DNA of 64,000 nucleotides from Pseudobacter ginsenosidimutans (GTDB lineage: Bacteria; Bacteroidota; Bacteroidia; Chitinophagales; Chitinophagaceae): the NCBI RefSeq assembly GCF_007970185.1, contig NZ_CP042431.1, positions 3,844,001-3,908,000 on the forward strand, written 5' to 3'. The position numbers were made by a program, and so were the translations under genes. Positions 9,010 through 17,017 of this stretch are shown here, in pieces. Position 1 is the first letter of the stretch. Every line of letters starts with the position of its first letter. Below the pieces are notes generated by a model. That model did no database searches, was not told the origin of the DNA, and worked only from the letters and a program-made list of their open reading frames with translations.

Positions 9010-10458
9010 ATGCTCATTTCCACTGAACCCATACGTATCCTGATCATAGACGATGATGAAGATGATTTTTTTATCACCAGCACACTGGTGAAAGAGATCA
9101 ACGGGAATTTCAAGGTGGACTGGTGCTACAATTACCAACAGGCGATGGACCATATCTGCCATTACAGATATGATCTCTACTTCATAGATTATTATCTCGG
9201 CGCGCGCACAGGCCTCGATCTTTTGAAAGAGGCGCTGCTGCGCAATTGCGAAGCGCCGCTCATTCTTCTCACCGGCAAAGGCAATCACAAGGTAGACATG
9301 GAAGCCATGCTGGCCGGAGCAGCCGACTACCTCGTCAAGAGCGAACTCAATGCAGAAAAACTGGAACGCTGTATCCGCTACTCGCTTGCGAATGCACGGT
9401 CCATGAAAGCGCTTCGCGACAATGAGCTGAAATACCGTAATATCTTCGAGAAATCTAAAGACGCTATATTCCTTGCAGACACTGCGCTGCAATTCCTTAC
9501 CGTTAATCAGGCCACCAACCAGCTATTCAATTATACATCGGAGGAACTGGCCAGCCTCACGCTTTATGATCTCATGCCCAACAAACAGGCTGCTGAATAC
9601 CTGGCCCTGCTGTTGAAGGAAAAAGGAGAAGTGGAAGACCTGGAGCTTGACCTGCTCAACAGTGAAGAAGAAGAACTGCATTGCATTTTCTCCGCTACTT
9701 CCGTTGAACGGCCCGATGGCTCCTTCTATATGCAGGGCATCCTGCACGATATCACCAGTCTCCGTAAGGCAGAAAAGAACCTGGTGATGAGTGAGAAGCT
9801 GGCCGCAACCGGCCGTCTGGCGCGCACACTTGCCCATGAGATCAGGAACCCGCTCACGAATATCCATTTATCGCTTGACCATCTCCGTCATGATGGCCTC
9901 ACAGAGGAACAACTCAGCTACTACCAGATCATCCTCCGCAACACCAAACGAATCGGCGCCATCATCTCCGAATTACTGGATACGGCAAGGCCCACGGACA
10001 TCATCCTGCGCAAAGTGCCATTACAGGATATCATGGACGAAAGCATCACCGCTGCCATGGACCGCATCATGCTGAAACAGATCAAGACCAGTATCAGGTA
10101 CCCCGATGATATCGTGGAAGTGATGGCGGACAAAGAGAAGCTGAAGATCGCCTTCCTGAATATCATCATCAATGCCGTGGAGGCGATGACTGAAGGGGAA
10201 GGAGAGCTGGAGATCAACCTCAGCAGCCAGCCACAGCACTATGAAGTGCGGATCACAGACAATGGCTGTGGCATCTCTCCTGAAAACCTGCAGCGCCTTT
10301 TTGAGCCTTATTTTACTTCCAAACGCAATGGCCTCGGCCTGGGGCTGGCAGCCACCCTCAATATCCTGCAGGCGCACCAGGCAGGCGTGGACGTTCATTC
10401 CACACCCGGCAGCGGCACCATGTTTGTACTTTCTTTCCGTAAGGAAAAAATTGAGTAA
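9010..10458 (+). CDS. REC-PAS hybrid sensor histidine kinase (NtrB-like core)
   Basis: A 482-residue soluble protein with an N-terminal receiver domain (acid pocket IIDDDEDD, phospho-acceptor Asp in FIDYYLG near residue 60, conserved Lys in YLVKS), a PAS domain (about 140-250), HisKA with acceptor His in AHEIRNPLTNI (near residue 273) and a HATPase domain (NAVEAM, DNGCGI, LGLGLA). The AHEIRNPL acceptor and the NAVEAM N box are typical of NtrB-type kinases that pair with NtrC-type sigma-54 activators (family knowledge), which supports a link with the regulator at 5896. An input receiver before the kinase lets it take phosphate signals from another kinase, possibly the PAS-PAS kinase 15 bp upstream. 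The ku gene begins 50 bp downstream. Confidence 0.92.
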   Translation: MLISTEPIRILIIDDDEDDFFITSTLVKEINGNFKVDWCYNYQQAMDHICHYRYDLYFIDYYLGARTGLDLLKEALLRNCEAPLILLTGKGNHKVDMEAMLAGAADYLVKSELNAEKLERCIRYSLANARSMKALRDNELKYRNIFEKSKDAIFLADTALQFLTVNQATNQLFNYTSEELASLTLYDLMPNKQAAEYLALLLKEKGEVEDLELDLLNSEEEELHCIFSATSVERPDGSFYMQGILHDITSLRKAEKNLVMSEKLAATGRLARTLAHEIRNPLTNIHLSLDHLRHDGLTEEQLSYYQIILRNTKRIGAIISELLDTARPTDIILRKVPLQDIMDESITAAMDRIMLKQIKTSIRYPDDIVEVMADKEKLKIAFLNIIINAVEAMTEGEGELEINLSSQPQHYEVRITDNGCGISPENLQRLFEPYFTSKRNGLGLGLAATLNILQAHQAGVDVHSTPGSGTMFVLSFRKEKIE

Positions 10459-10508
10459 ATTACTATACCCCCCAGGCCCGTACCGTAACTCATCTAAAAA
10501 CTACCGGT

Positions 10509-11291
10509 ATGCGTGCAATTTGGTCGGGCGCCATCGGCTTCGGGCTGGTGAACATTCCCGTAAAACTCTACAGCGCTGTCCAGGAAAGCTCTCTGGACCT
10601 GGACATGCTCGATAAGAAAGATCATGCCAATATCAAGTTCCAGCGCATCAACGAAAAAAGTGGAAAAGTGGTCCAGTGGGCCAATATCGTGAAAGCCTAT
10701 AATCTCGACGGGCGCTATGTTGTGCTTGATGATAAGGATTTCGAAAAGGCCATGCCCGAAAAAACAAAGACCATCTCCATTTCCACTTTTGCCGAAGAAT
10801 CCGAGATCGACAGCATGTACTGGGAAACGCCTTATTACATGGAGCCGGACAAATCCGGTGCACGCGCATACGCGCTGCTCTGGGCAGCCCTCAATAAAAG
10901 TGGAAAAGTAGGACTGGGTTCCTTTGTGCTGCGCACCAAAGAAACGATCTGCGTGGTGAAGGCGGAAGATGGGGTGCTGGTGGTGCAAAGGCTTCGTTTC
11001 GAAGAAGAGATCCGGGATCACTCAGAGTTGAATATCCCTGACCTGACTGCGAAATCAGTAAAGCCGGGTGAGCTGAAAATGGCCATGAGCCTGATAGAGC
11101 AGCTATCCGGCCCATTCGATATCTCCGAGTTCAAAGACACTTACTCTGAAAAGCTGATGAAACTGATCAAGGCCAAAGCGAAAGGAAAGAAGATCACCAC
11201 ACCGGCACTCAAAGTGGTGCACTCACGCGCAAGCGATCTGATGAGCCAGTTGAAAGCAAGCCTTGAAACGAAAAAGAAACGCGCTTCCTGA
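10509..11291 (+). CDS. ku: Ku protein (bacterial NHEJ DNA-end binding)
   Basis: Bacterial Ku, 260 residues, forms a homodimeric ring that threads onto double-strand break ends and recruits LigD. The start RAIWSGAIGFGLVNIPVKLY is the signature N-terminus of the family. The Ku core covers roughly residues 1-230, and a short basic tail (KASLETKKKRAS) closes the protein. Length is normal. The gene is 50 bp after the kinase at 9010 and 24 bp before the LigD phosphoesterase gene, all on the plus strand. It heads a four-gene NHEJ operon and may be read through from the rpoN/two-component genes. No clear promoter is visible in the 50 bp gap. Confidence 0.96.
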   Translation: MRAIWSGAIGFGLVNIPVKLYSAVQESSLDLDMLDKKDHANIKFQRINEKSGKVVQWANIVKAYNLDGRYVVLDDKDFEKAMPEKTKTISISTFAEESEIDSMYWETPYYMEPDKSGARAYALLWAALNKSGKVGLGSFVLRTKETICVVKAEDGVLVVQRLRFEEEIRDHSELNIPDLTAKSVKPGELKMAMSLIEQLSGPFDISEFKDTYSEKLMKLIKAKAKGKKITTPALKVVHSRASDLMSQLKASLETKKKRAS

Positions 11292-11315
11292 CAACATTGA
11301 TCAAAATGGAATATC

Positions 11316-12197
11316 ATGCTCAAAGATTATAAGAAGAAAAGGAATTTCAGGAATACGCCCGAACCTGCCGGTAGTAAGCGATCTTCGGGTGATCATCTCC
11401 GTTTTGTAGTGCAACGCCATGATGCCACACGCCTGCACTATGATTTCAGGCTGGAACTGGATGGCGTGCTCAAAAGCTGGGCAGTACCGAAAGGACCGAG
11501 TATGAACCCCGCAGACAAACGGCTGGCCGTGCAGGTGGAAGACCACCCGGTGGATTATATCGATTTTGCCGGTGTGATCCCCGAAGGCAATTATGGCGCA
11601 GGGGTGGTGCAGGTTTGGGACCATGGGAATTATATTCCCGTGAATGCGGAAATAGAACCGATCTCCGAAAAGGAAGCACTGAAATGGTTGAAGAATGGTG
11701 AGATCAAATTCGTGATCCAGGGCAGCAAGCTCAGTGGTGAATTCGTGTTGGTGAGATTGAAACGCGATGAAAAGAACTGGCTTCTCATCAAACACAATGA
11801 TGAGTACGCAGTGAAAACGAAATACGATGCGGAAAAGCTGATCAAGGGAAAATCGAAAAAGGAAATTTTTGCAAAGGGCGCAAAAGGAGAGAAGGTATGG
11901 GAGAGTAACAGAAGCGCAAAGACCACATCCGGCAGGGCAACAGTTTCCCGGAAGGCTGGTTCCGCAAAAAAAACAGCCAAAGCAAAGAAGCCGGTATCAG
12001 GTGTTGCTTCAAAGACAGTGGGCAGTAAGCCCCGGATCTCCTCGGCAAAACCTGCTTCAAGAACTACAAAAGGTTCAAAGACTGTTTCAGTTGTGAAGTC
12101 TGCTGGCCGGAAAACAACGGCCACTGCTGCCAAAGCCTCTTCAAAGTCCGCCCGCAAACCTGTTTCAAAAAAAGCATATGGCACAAAAAAAGCCTGA
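11316..12197 (+). CDS. LigD 3'-phosphoesterase domain protein with H1-like basic tail
   Basis: This 293-residue protein holds the phosphoesterase (PE) part of LigD, which trims 3'-phosphates and ribonucleotides at break ends. The PE fold spans about residues 10-165, with the signature HDATRLHYDFRLE (residues about 35-47) and a second motif VIPEGNYGAG. From about residue 195 the protein turns into a low-complexity Lys/Ala/Ser/Thr tail resembling histone H1 or a LigD interdomain linker. Its stop lies 20 bp inside the ligase gene, in a different frame. Two seven-adenine runs (12167-12173 and 12185-12191) sit in the overlap. Removal of one A in either run would join this frame to the ligase frame with no stop between, so the protein may be one half of a broken or slippage-joined PE-LIG fusion. 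Confidence 0.93.
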   Translation: MLKDYKKKRNFRNTPEPAGSKRSSGDHLRFVVQRHDATRLHYDFRLELDGVLKSWAVPKGPSMNPADKRLAVQVEDHPVDYIDFAGVIPEGNYGAGVVQVWDHGNYIPVNAEIEPISEKEALKWLKNGEIKFVIQGSKLSGEFVLVRLKRDEKNWLLIKHNDEYAVKTKYDAEKLIKGKSKKEIFAKGAKGEKVWESNRSAKTTSGRATVSRKAGSAKKTAKAKKPVSGVASKTVGSKPRISSAKPASRTTKGSKTVSVVKSAGRKTTATAAKASSKSARKPVSKKAYGTKKA

Positions 12198-13398
12198 TAA
12201 GAAAAGTGCAGCAAAGAAAGCGGCCCCTGCAAAAAAAACAGCAGGAGCCGGCAAGCCTGCCGGGAAAGCTTCATCAAAAAAAGCAAGGTCCGGCAAACCT
12301 GTGCCAAAGAATACTGCCACTAAAAAAACGGCTTCCGGTAAAGCTGCTGCAGCAAAAGCATCATTGCCGAAAACCACCGTTCCCAAAGCAGCACCGGTTA
12401 CAGGTGCTATAAAAACTACAACGAAAAAACGGCCTCCTTCTAGAGTCTTCGGCAATGAAGGCCGCAAATACGAGGAATATATTGAGCCGATGCTGGCCAG
12501 TCTTGAAGATCATCCATTCGATAATGATGAATGGATCTTCGAGATGAAATGGGACGGCTATCGCGCCATTGCAGAATGGAAAAAGAAAAAACTGAAATTG
12601 TATTCCCGCAACGGCCTTTCCTTCGTTCAAAAATATCCTCCGGTTGCTGAAGCCATCACAAAGATCAAACATGATTGCGTGCTGGACGGCGAGATCGTTG
12701 TGCTGAACGAAGATGGGCGGCCACGTTTCCAGATGCTCCAGGAATATGAGCAGGACCCCCGCTATCCCATTCACTACTACGTGTTCGATCTGCTCTTCCT
12801 CAATGGCAAAGATGTGCGCGAATTACCATTGCTGAGCCGCAAGGAATTGCTGAAAAAATTATTGAGCTCCTGCAAAGGTGATGTGATTCGCTATTCAGAT
12901 CATGTAATTGGAAGCGGAAAGAAATTTTTCCATCATGTAAAGAAGCTTGACTTTGAAGGCATGATGGCCAAAAAATCAGACAGTGAATACTATTCAGGTA
13001 TCCGTACCCGTGAGTGGCTGAAAATAAAACACCACAATAACCAGGAAGCCGTGATTGCAGGATTCACTGCACCAAGGCGAAGCCGAAAATATTTCGGTGC
13101 ATTGATCCTCGGCGAGTTCAAAGGCCGCAGGCTGCAGTACATCGGGCATACCGGAACGGGTTTTACACACGATAAGCTGAAAGAATTATGGGACCTCATG
13201 CAGCCCCTGATGACGGCCCAGTCGCCATTTGCAGAAAAGATAAAAGTGAACGCACCCGTCTCCTGGATCAGGCCGGAACTTGTTTGTGAAGTAAAGTTCA
13301 CGGAACAGACCAATGAAGGCATTCTCCGTCACCCTGTTTTCCTTGGATTACGGGAAGACAAAGCCGCCACAGCAGTAACGAAAAACAATGACAGATGA
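12178..13398 (+). CDS. ligD: ATP-dependent DNA ligase (LigD ligase domain) with basic N-terminal linker
   Basis: The ligase module of LigD, 406 residues; it seals nicks during end joining by ATP-dependent adenylation. Residues 1-80 are a Lys/Ala/Pro-rich low-complexity segment that continues the style of the preceding protein's tail. The adenylation domain follows, with motif I EMKWDGYR (catalytic Lys near residue 123), DGEIVVL (motif III) and motifs IV/V EGMMAKK and EWLKIK. The OB-fold ends near EGILRHPVFLGLR. The gene overlaps the PE gene by 20 bp and the polymerase gene by 4 bp (ATGA), which implies translational coupling. In most bacteria this domain is part of one long LigD; here it stands alone, but gene order keeps the PE-LIG-POL order found in Pseudomonas-type LigD. 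Confidence 0.94.
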   Translation: MAQKKPDKKSAAKKAAPAKKTAGAGKPAGKASSKKARSGKPVPKNTATKKTASGKAAAAKASLPKTTVPKAAPVTGAIKTTTKKRPPSRVFGNEGRKYEEYIEPMLASLEDHPFDNDEWIFEMKWDGYRAIAEWKKKKLKLYSRNGLSFVQKYPPVAEAITKIKHDCVLDGEIVVLNEDGRPRFQMLQEYEQDPRYPIHYYVFDLLFLNGKDVRELPLLSRKELLKKLLSSCKGDVIRYSDHVIGSGKKFFHHVKKLDFEGMMAKKSDSEYYSGIRTREWLKIKHHNNQEAVIAGFTAPRRSRKYFGALILGEFKGRRLQYIGHTGTGFTHDKLKELWDLMQPLMTAQSPFAEKIKVNAPVSWIRPELVCEVKFTEQTNEGILRHPVFLGLREDKAATAVTKNNDR

Positions 13399-14318
13399 AA
13401 GCAGCAGAAAAAACTGAAGATATCGTACAGGTAGACCGTCACCAGCTGACTATCACCAACGTTAACAAGATCTATTTTCCAAAAGACAAGATCACCAAGG
13501 GAGATGTGATCGCCTATTATGATATGATGGCGCCGGTGATACTTCCTTATCTGAAAGACAGGCCGCTATCGCTCAAACGCAACCCCAATGGGATCACCGA
13601 TAAGGGGTTCTATCATAAGGACGCCGGCGAGAACGCACCAAAATATGTAAAAGTGTACCCTGAATTTTCTCCTTCGTCCAACAAAACAGTGGACTATATC
13701 GTGTGCAACAATAAAGCAACACTGATCTATCTCGCCAATCTCGGTTGCATCGAAATGAATCCCTGGAATTCCACCACACGCAGCGCAGACAAGCCCTCCT
13801 ATATGATTATCGATATCGATCCGTCACCCAAAAATACTTTCGACCAGGTGATCACCGTTGCCCAGGCTGTGCAGGAAGTGATGACCAATGCAGGGGCCAT
13901 CGCTTATCCCAAAACCTCGGGGGCAACGGGTATTCACGTATACATGCCCCTGGGTAACAAATACGATTATGAGATCGTGCGTGAGTTCGGCAGGATCGTG
14001 GCTACAATGGTGAATGAGATGCTGCCCGGCATGACCAGCATCGAACGTTCGCTTAAGAAAAGAGGGAATAAGATCTATATCGATTTTCTGCAAAATTCAA
14101 AAGGACAAACCCTGGCATCGGCTTACAGCCTGCGTCCGCGCGATGGCGCCACGGTATCCACTCCTTTACTATGGAAAGAAGTGAAGGCTGGTCTTCATCC
14201 TTCGCAATTCACGATTCACAATATTCAGAAGAGGGTAAAAAAACTCGGTGATCTATTCTTTATGGTGTTGAAAGAAGGCAACAATCTGAAGACCTGCCTC
14301 AAAAATCTGGGTTACTAA
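13395..14318 (+). CDS. LigD polymerase domain protein (primase-polymerase)
   Basis: The polymerase (POL) module of LigD, an archaeo-eukaryotic primase-like enzyme that fills gaps with ribo- or deoxynucleotides before ligation. The 307 residues cover the domain alone. Visible motifs are the metal-binding DID of IIDIDPS (near residue 140), SGATGIHVYMP (near 175) and the RPRDGATVSTPL segment near the end. The ATG overlaps the ligase stop (ATGA). Its own stop overlaps the stop of the convergent small membrane gene, leaving no room for a terminator between them. It is stand-alone rather than fused to a ligase. With Ku and the two other LigD parts in the same operon, a complete NHEJ toolkit is present. 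Confidence 0.95.
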   Translation: MKAAEKTEDIVQVDRHQLTITNVNKIYFPKDKITKGDVIAYYDMMAPVILPYLKDRPLSLKRNPNGITDKGFYHKDAGENAPKYVKVYPEFSPSSNKTVDYIVCNNKATLIYLANLGCIEMNPWNSTTRSADKPSYMIIDIDPSPKNTFDQVITVAQAVQEVMTNAGAIAYPKTSGATGIHVYMPLGNKYDYEIVREFGRIVATMVNEMLPGMTSIERSLKKRGNKIYIDFLQNSKGQTLASAYSLRPRDGATVSTPLLWKEVKAGLHPSQFTIHNIQKRVKKLGDLFFMVLKEGNNLKTCLKNLGY

Positions 14319-14602
14319 GTAACGATCCTGTTCCTTTTCTGATGCAGGATATAGAACAGTAGTCCTCCCATCACCGGTACAGATATGGTGATGATCAGCC
14401 AGAACATTTTCTGGTAAAAACGAAGGTCGTCCGCAACGATCACATCCCAGATGCTCCATACCCAAACAACGCCCATTACTATCAATCCTGCGTACAAAAT
14501 GTAAATGCCGAAATCATATTGTTTCATCAACATCAACCCGAGCAGGATGATGACTGTTCCTGAAATGCCGATAATTAATCCGGTCTTGTTCAACGTACTC
14601 AT
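14315..14602 (-). CDS. Small membrane protein with PLDc_N-like (phospholipase D N-terminal) segment
   Basis: A 95-residue protein with about three hydrophobic segments (near residues 8-25, 33-52 and 66-88). It resembles the PLDc_N family, a membrane module otherwise found at the start of cardiolipin synthases. There is no catalytic HKD domain, so no enzyme activity is implied. I chose the ATG at 14602 because the protein then begins just before the first membrane helix; the frame is open up to 14662. It converges with the LigD polymerase gene and overlaps its stop codon. Function is unknown. Confidence 0.6.
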   Translation of the reverse strand: MSTLNKTGLIIGISGTVIILLGLMLMKQYDFGIYILYAGLIVMGVVWVWSIWDVIVADDLRFYQKMFWLIITISVPVMGGLLFYILHQKRNRIVT

Positions 14603-14741
14603 ATGTTTCAGTTTTCCATTGATGCGTACCAATGTTATGCCACCCGTGGAACGCTCCTGCACAAGCTGTGGAGGCGTGTCTACAAACGAATACCCTGTTT
14701 TGGAGGCAATAGATTTTTACAGTTAAAGAAAACAGAAGTCT

Positions 14742-14894
14742 ATGAGAAGCATATTGTATATCCTGGCAGTGATCCTGATCATCGGGTGGCTCCTGGGCGT
14801 ATTTGTGTATAGTGCAAAAGGGTTGATACATATTTTGATCGTATTGGCTATTATATCGTTACTGGTGGGGATTATTCGCCGTGGCGATGTGTAG
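14742..14894 (+). CDS. Lmo0937-like 50-residue membrane protein
   Basis: A 50-residue protein found by reading the plus strand from the ATG at 14742. It is almost entirely hydrophobic (ILYILAVILIIGWLLGVFV near the start, then a second helix around ILIVLAIISLLVGII) and ends in RRGDV. Two short helices joined by a YSAKGLIH loop match the Lmo0937/DUF5670 family, common in Bacteroidota beside stress genes; its function is unknown. A clean intrinsic terminator follows 33 bp after the stop, which supports a real transcription unit. It is divergent from the PLDc_N-like gene. Confidence 0.62.
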   Translation: MRSILYILAVILIIGWLLGVFVYSAKGLIHILIVLAIISLLVGIIRRGDV

Positions 14895-14927
14895 AGTGGG
14901 GCTCCGGAGTTATTCAAAAGTAATTGA

Positions 14928-14957
14928 AGCGGGTGGGATGCCCGCTTTATTTTTTTA
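14928..14957 (+). terminator. Intrinsic terminator of the small membrane gene
   Basis: A six-pair G/C-rich stem (AGCGGG at 14928-14933 with CCCGCT at 14941-14946, seven-base loop) is followed directly by a T-rich run, TTATTTTTTTATT. This is a classical rho-independent terminator for the 50-residue gene. Confidence 0.85.
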
Positions 14958-14970
14958 TTCTATAATCTGG

Positions 14971-15126
14971 AGCCTGGAGCCGGGTATGGTCAGGGGCGGC
15001 TGTAAAACATACCAACGCTTTTGAATTTTTGGTCCGCTGTGGAGGGAGAGATGGGGCAATGGAATGCAATGGAGCTTCTTCGCTTATGTTTTGAAGGCCG
15101 CCCCTGACCATACCCGGCTCCAGGCT
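14971..15126. repeat. Perfect 30-nt inverted repeat (pair A)
   Basis: Bases 14971-15000 are the exact reverse complement of 15097-15126 (30 of 30). The 96-nt spacer contains the left arm of pair B. Transcribed, the region would form a long hairpin. Exact conservation of both arms in otherwise degenerate DNA suggests a recent or selected element. Confidence 0.9.
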
Positions 15127-15588
15127 TTCCCCGATATTTCAACAATCAAATAAATAGCTGCGCAAACCGCTTCATACTTTTGAAGCCCCCGGAGCTTTGA
15201 AGAAGGAAGATGGAGGTGAGAGCGCATCTGTATTTATGAAAAGAAATGGAAAAGTGTGATTATGGAATTATGAAATCATATAATCATAGAATTGTGGAAT
15301 ATAGGGAAGACGGGAGCCAGTATCCTGTTTACCACTAACAGAATTATGTAAGTGCTAAATAAAAGTCTTTCGTGCAATAGAATGCGGTTGTCCGGGGTAG
15401 TTATATTTATTCGGAGGGATGCACTCTTTCCCCCTCTCCAATCAAAGTTTCTACAGCTTTCTTTTTTGCGTTTATGGAGTTGCATTTTGGCGGGAATGTC
15501 AAAGGGAGGGAGGTGGTATTGGTCGGCCTATGAAATATAAGCGAAGAAGGTCCATTGCATTCCATTGCCCCATCTCTCCCTCCACAGC
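15036..15588. repeat. 51-nt inverted repeat (pair B), arms about 450 nt apart
   Basis: Bases 15036-15086 match the reverse complement of 15538-15588 at 50 of 51 positions. The left arm lies inside the loop of pair A, so the two repeats are interlocked. The arms share the purine-rich GGAGGGAGAGATGGGG core. No coding frame runs across the arms. Confidence 0.9.
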
Positions 15589-15653
15589 TGACCTATCATT
15601 CATAAGCGCCGGTTTATTTCATCCGCCGCCATACCATCTCCCTCCCTTTTGAC
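15498..15653. repeat. Imperfect 22-nt inverted repeat (pair C)
   Basis: Bases 15498-15519 match the reverse complement of 15631-15653 with one mismatch and one single-base gap. It encloses the right arm of pair B and shares the GGGAGGGAG motif, so all three pairs look like members of one repeat family. Confidence 0.8.
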
Positions 15654-15737
15654 AAACACAATGAATTAACACAAAAAAAGAGAGCTGGTAGAAACCAGCC
15701 CCCATCAGTCCAATGTGCCTTAAATGAAACTCGTTGG

Positions 15738-16319
15738 TTATTTTTTCAGCCTTGAATTCAGGGCCATCAATTTGTCGTGGTGCATACGGATCTTCGGTAA
15801 TACTGTATTGATCCAGTTCTTGACGTCTGCATCGGTTACAGTTCCGAGTGCTGCCTCATAATCGCTGATTGTTTTCTGATGTTTGTTCATCAGTTTGTCT
15901 GTCCAATCCTTGTCGAATGAGGAGGGTTTTTCATCTGTCAGTTTCTGCAGGTCCTGTTTGGTATCATCCGTTACATCGGCCGGGATGCTGATGCTCTTGT
16001 TGGAGGCCAGCACTTTGAGGTCGTTCAATGCAGCGGTGTGATCATCATACAGGGTTTTTGCAATCTCCTTGATGTCTTTATTTGTCGATTTTTGTTGAGC
16101 CAGTTCTGCGAGCCTGATTTCGGTAAGGTTACCATTGGCGGCATCTACTACAAACTGTGCATTGTGCTCAGAGGAGTCCGTCTTGAATTTTGCATCGTTC
16201 TTGTCTTCCGCTACTTCCTTGCTTTCTTCAGGCTTTTGGTCGGCATTGTTGTTACAACCAACTGCGAAGGAGGCTGCAACCAGGGAAAAGATGGTGATTC
16301 TGTTGATCAGTGTTTGCAT
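15738..16319 (-). CDS. DUF4142 lipoprotein (ferritin-like four-helix bundle)
   Basis: A 193-residue predicted lipoprotein: signal peptide at residues 1-21 with lipobox FAVGC and lipidated Cys22. A charged linker is followed by a DUF4142 domain (about residues 55-190), a ferritin-like helical bundle with the typical segment AELAQQKSTNKDIKEIAKTL and a His in DDHTAAL. DUF4142 proteins are exported stress proteins of unknown activity, often induced in stationary phase (family knowledge). It lies 39 bp downstream of the PA2169-type gene on the same strand and is probably co-transcribed. Confidence 0.88.
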   Translation of the reverse strand: MQTLINRITIFSLVAASFAVGCNNNADQKPEESKEVAEDKNDAKFKTDSSEHNAQFVVDAANGNLTEIRLAELAQQKSTNKDIKEIAKTLYDDHTAALNDLKVLASNKSISIPADVTDDTKQDLQKLTDEKPSSFDKDWTDKLMNKHQKTISDYEAALGTVTDADVKNWINTVLPKIRMHHDKLMALNSRLKK

Positions 16320-16358
16320 ACGATTTGTTTTGTTTTTTATTTTCAGGAACGGGCCGGT

Positions 16359-16826
16359 TTACATGGCGGCCTGCATGTCCCTGTATCTTTTGATCAGGTC
16401 ATGTGATGCTTTGAGTGCGCTTTTCTGTTTCAGTACAAGTTGCCTGATATCTGCTCCGGCTGTGCCTTCGTCTTCAAGTGCCTGCTGATAGGCTTTCTGA
16501 GCGGCGTCTTCACCAAATTCGCAGGCTGCGAGCACCGAGTGCCTGTCTTTTCCTGAGAAGGTGGCTTTCACGTCCATCCAGGCGCGATAGATCTTGCCGG
16601 ATGCAGTGGTGGCGTCTTCTACAGGTTCACCGCCTGCTTTCTTCACTTCCAGTACCAGTTCAGATTTATGCTGACGGCTTTCATCGGCCATTCTGCGAAA
16701 CACACTCTTCAGGTCGTCGTCTGCATCTTTGGTTTCCTTGATGGCTTTTTCGTAACCATTGATACGATCATTGTTAATACGGATGAGATCGTTCAATACA
16801 CTTACCATATCCTCATTATGTTGCAT
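16359..16826 (-). CDS. PA2169-family four-helix-bundle protein (DUF2383)
   Basis: A 155-residue soluble helical protein. The pattern LNDLIRINNDRINGYEKAIK, then ESRQHKSEL and a late GEDAAQKAYQQAL segment are those of the PA2169/DUF2383 family, a ferritin-like fold of unknown function seen in stress regulons. I start at the ATG at 16826 rather than the earlier open frame (to 16880) because the upstream residues are not family-like. It is divergent from the Hsp20 gene. A six-pair hairpin at 16921-16940 lies in the shared promoter region and could be an operator. Confidence 0.8.
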   Translation of the reverse strand: MQHNEDMVSVLNDLIRINNDRINGYEKAIKETKDADDDLKSVFRRMADESRQHKSELVLEVKKAGGEPVEDATTASGKIYRAWMDVKATFSGKDRHSVLAACEFGEDAAQKAYQQALEDEGTAGADIRQLVLKQKSALKASHDLIKRYRDMQAAM

Positions 16827-17017
16827 AGTGATAGTTTTAAAGTGATGAATTTGGAAATAAGGTCTAAAAAACGATACCATTCCTTTTTTCCTGTGCCGGC
16901 ATGCGTTATTTGTAGAAGTCCCACCACGATACTATGGTGGAAATGCTGATAAACAGGGGCTGACGCTGGCATAAGAATTACATACATATTATCAGGCTTA
17001 TCCATGCCTTTACACGT

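Larger units (their letters stand above)
14958..15737. other. Non-coding interval with nested inverted repeats
   Basis: No credible gene is visible here on either strand: open frames are short and lack family motifs. The interval holds three inverted-repeat pairs listed separately, a purine-rich motif around GGGAGGGAG(A/G)TGG in several copies, and an AT-rich stretch near 15245-15300 made of degenerate ATGGAAT/ATGAAAT units. Similar degenerate units recur at 23213-23275. Confidence 0.7.

Noticed and set aside
12184-12191. A-AAA-AAG-type -1 ribosomal frameshift signal at the PE-ligase junction
   Set aside because: A -1 shift from the PE frame enters the third frame, not the ligase frame; only a +1 shift or loss of one A joins them.
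16921-16940. Hairpin CCACCA/TGGTGG as a CIRCE-type heat-shock operator
   Set aside because: It does not match the CIRCE arms (TTAGCACTC/GAGTGCTAA); kept only as an unassigned hairpin.
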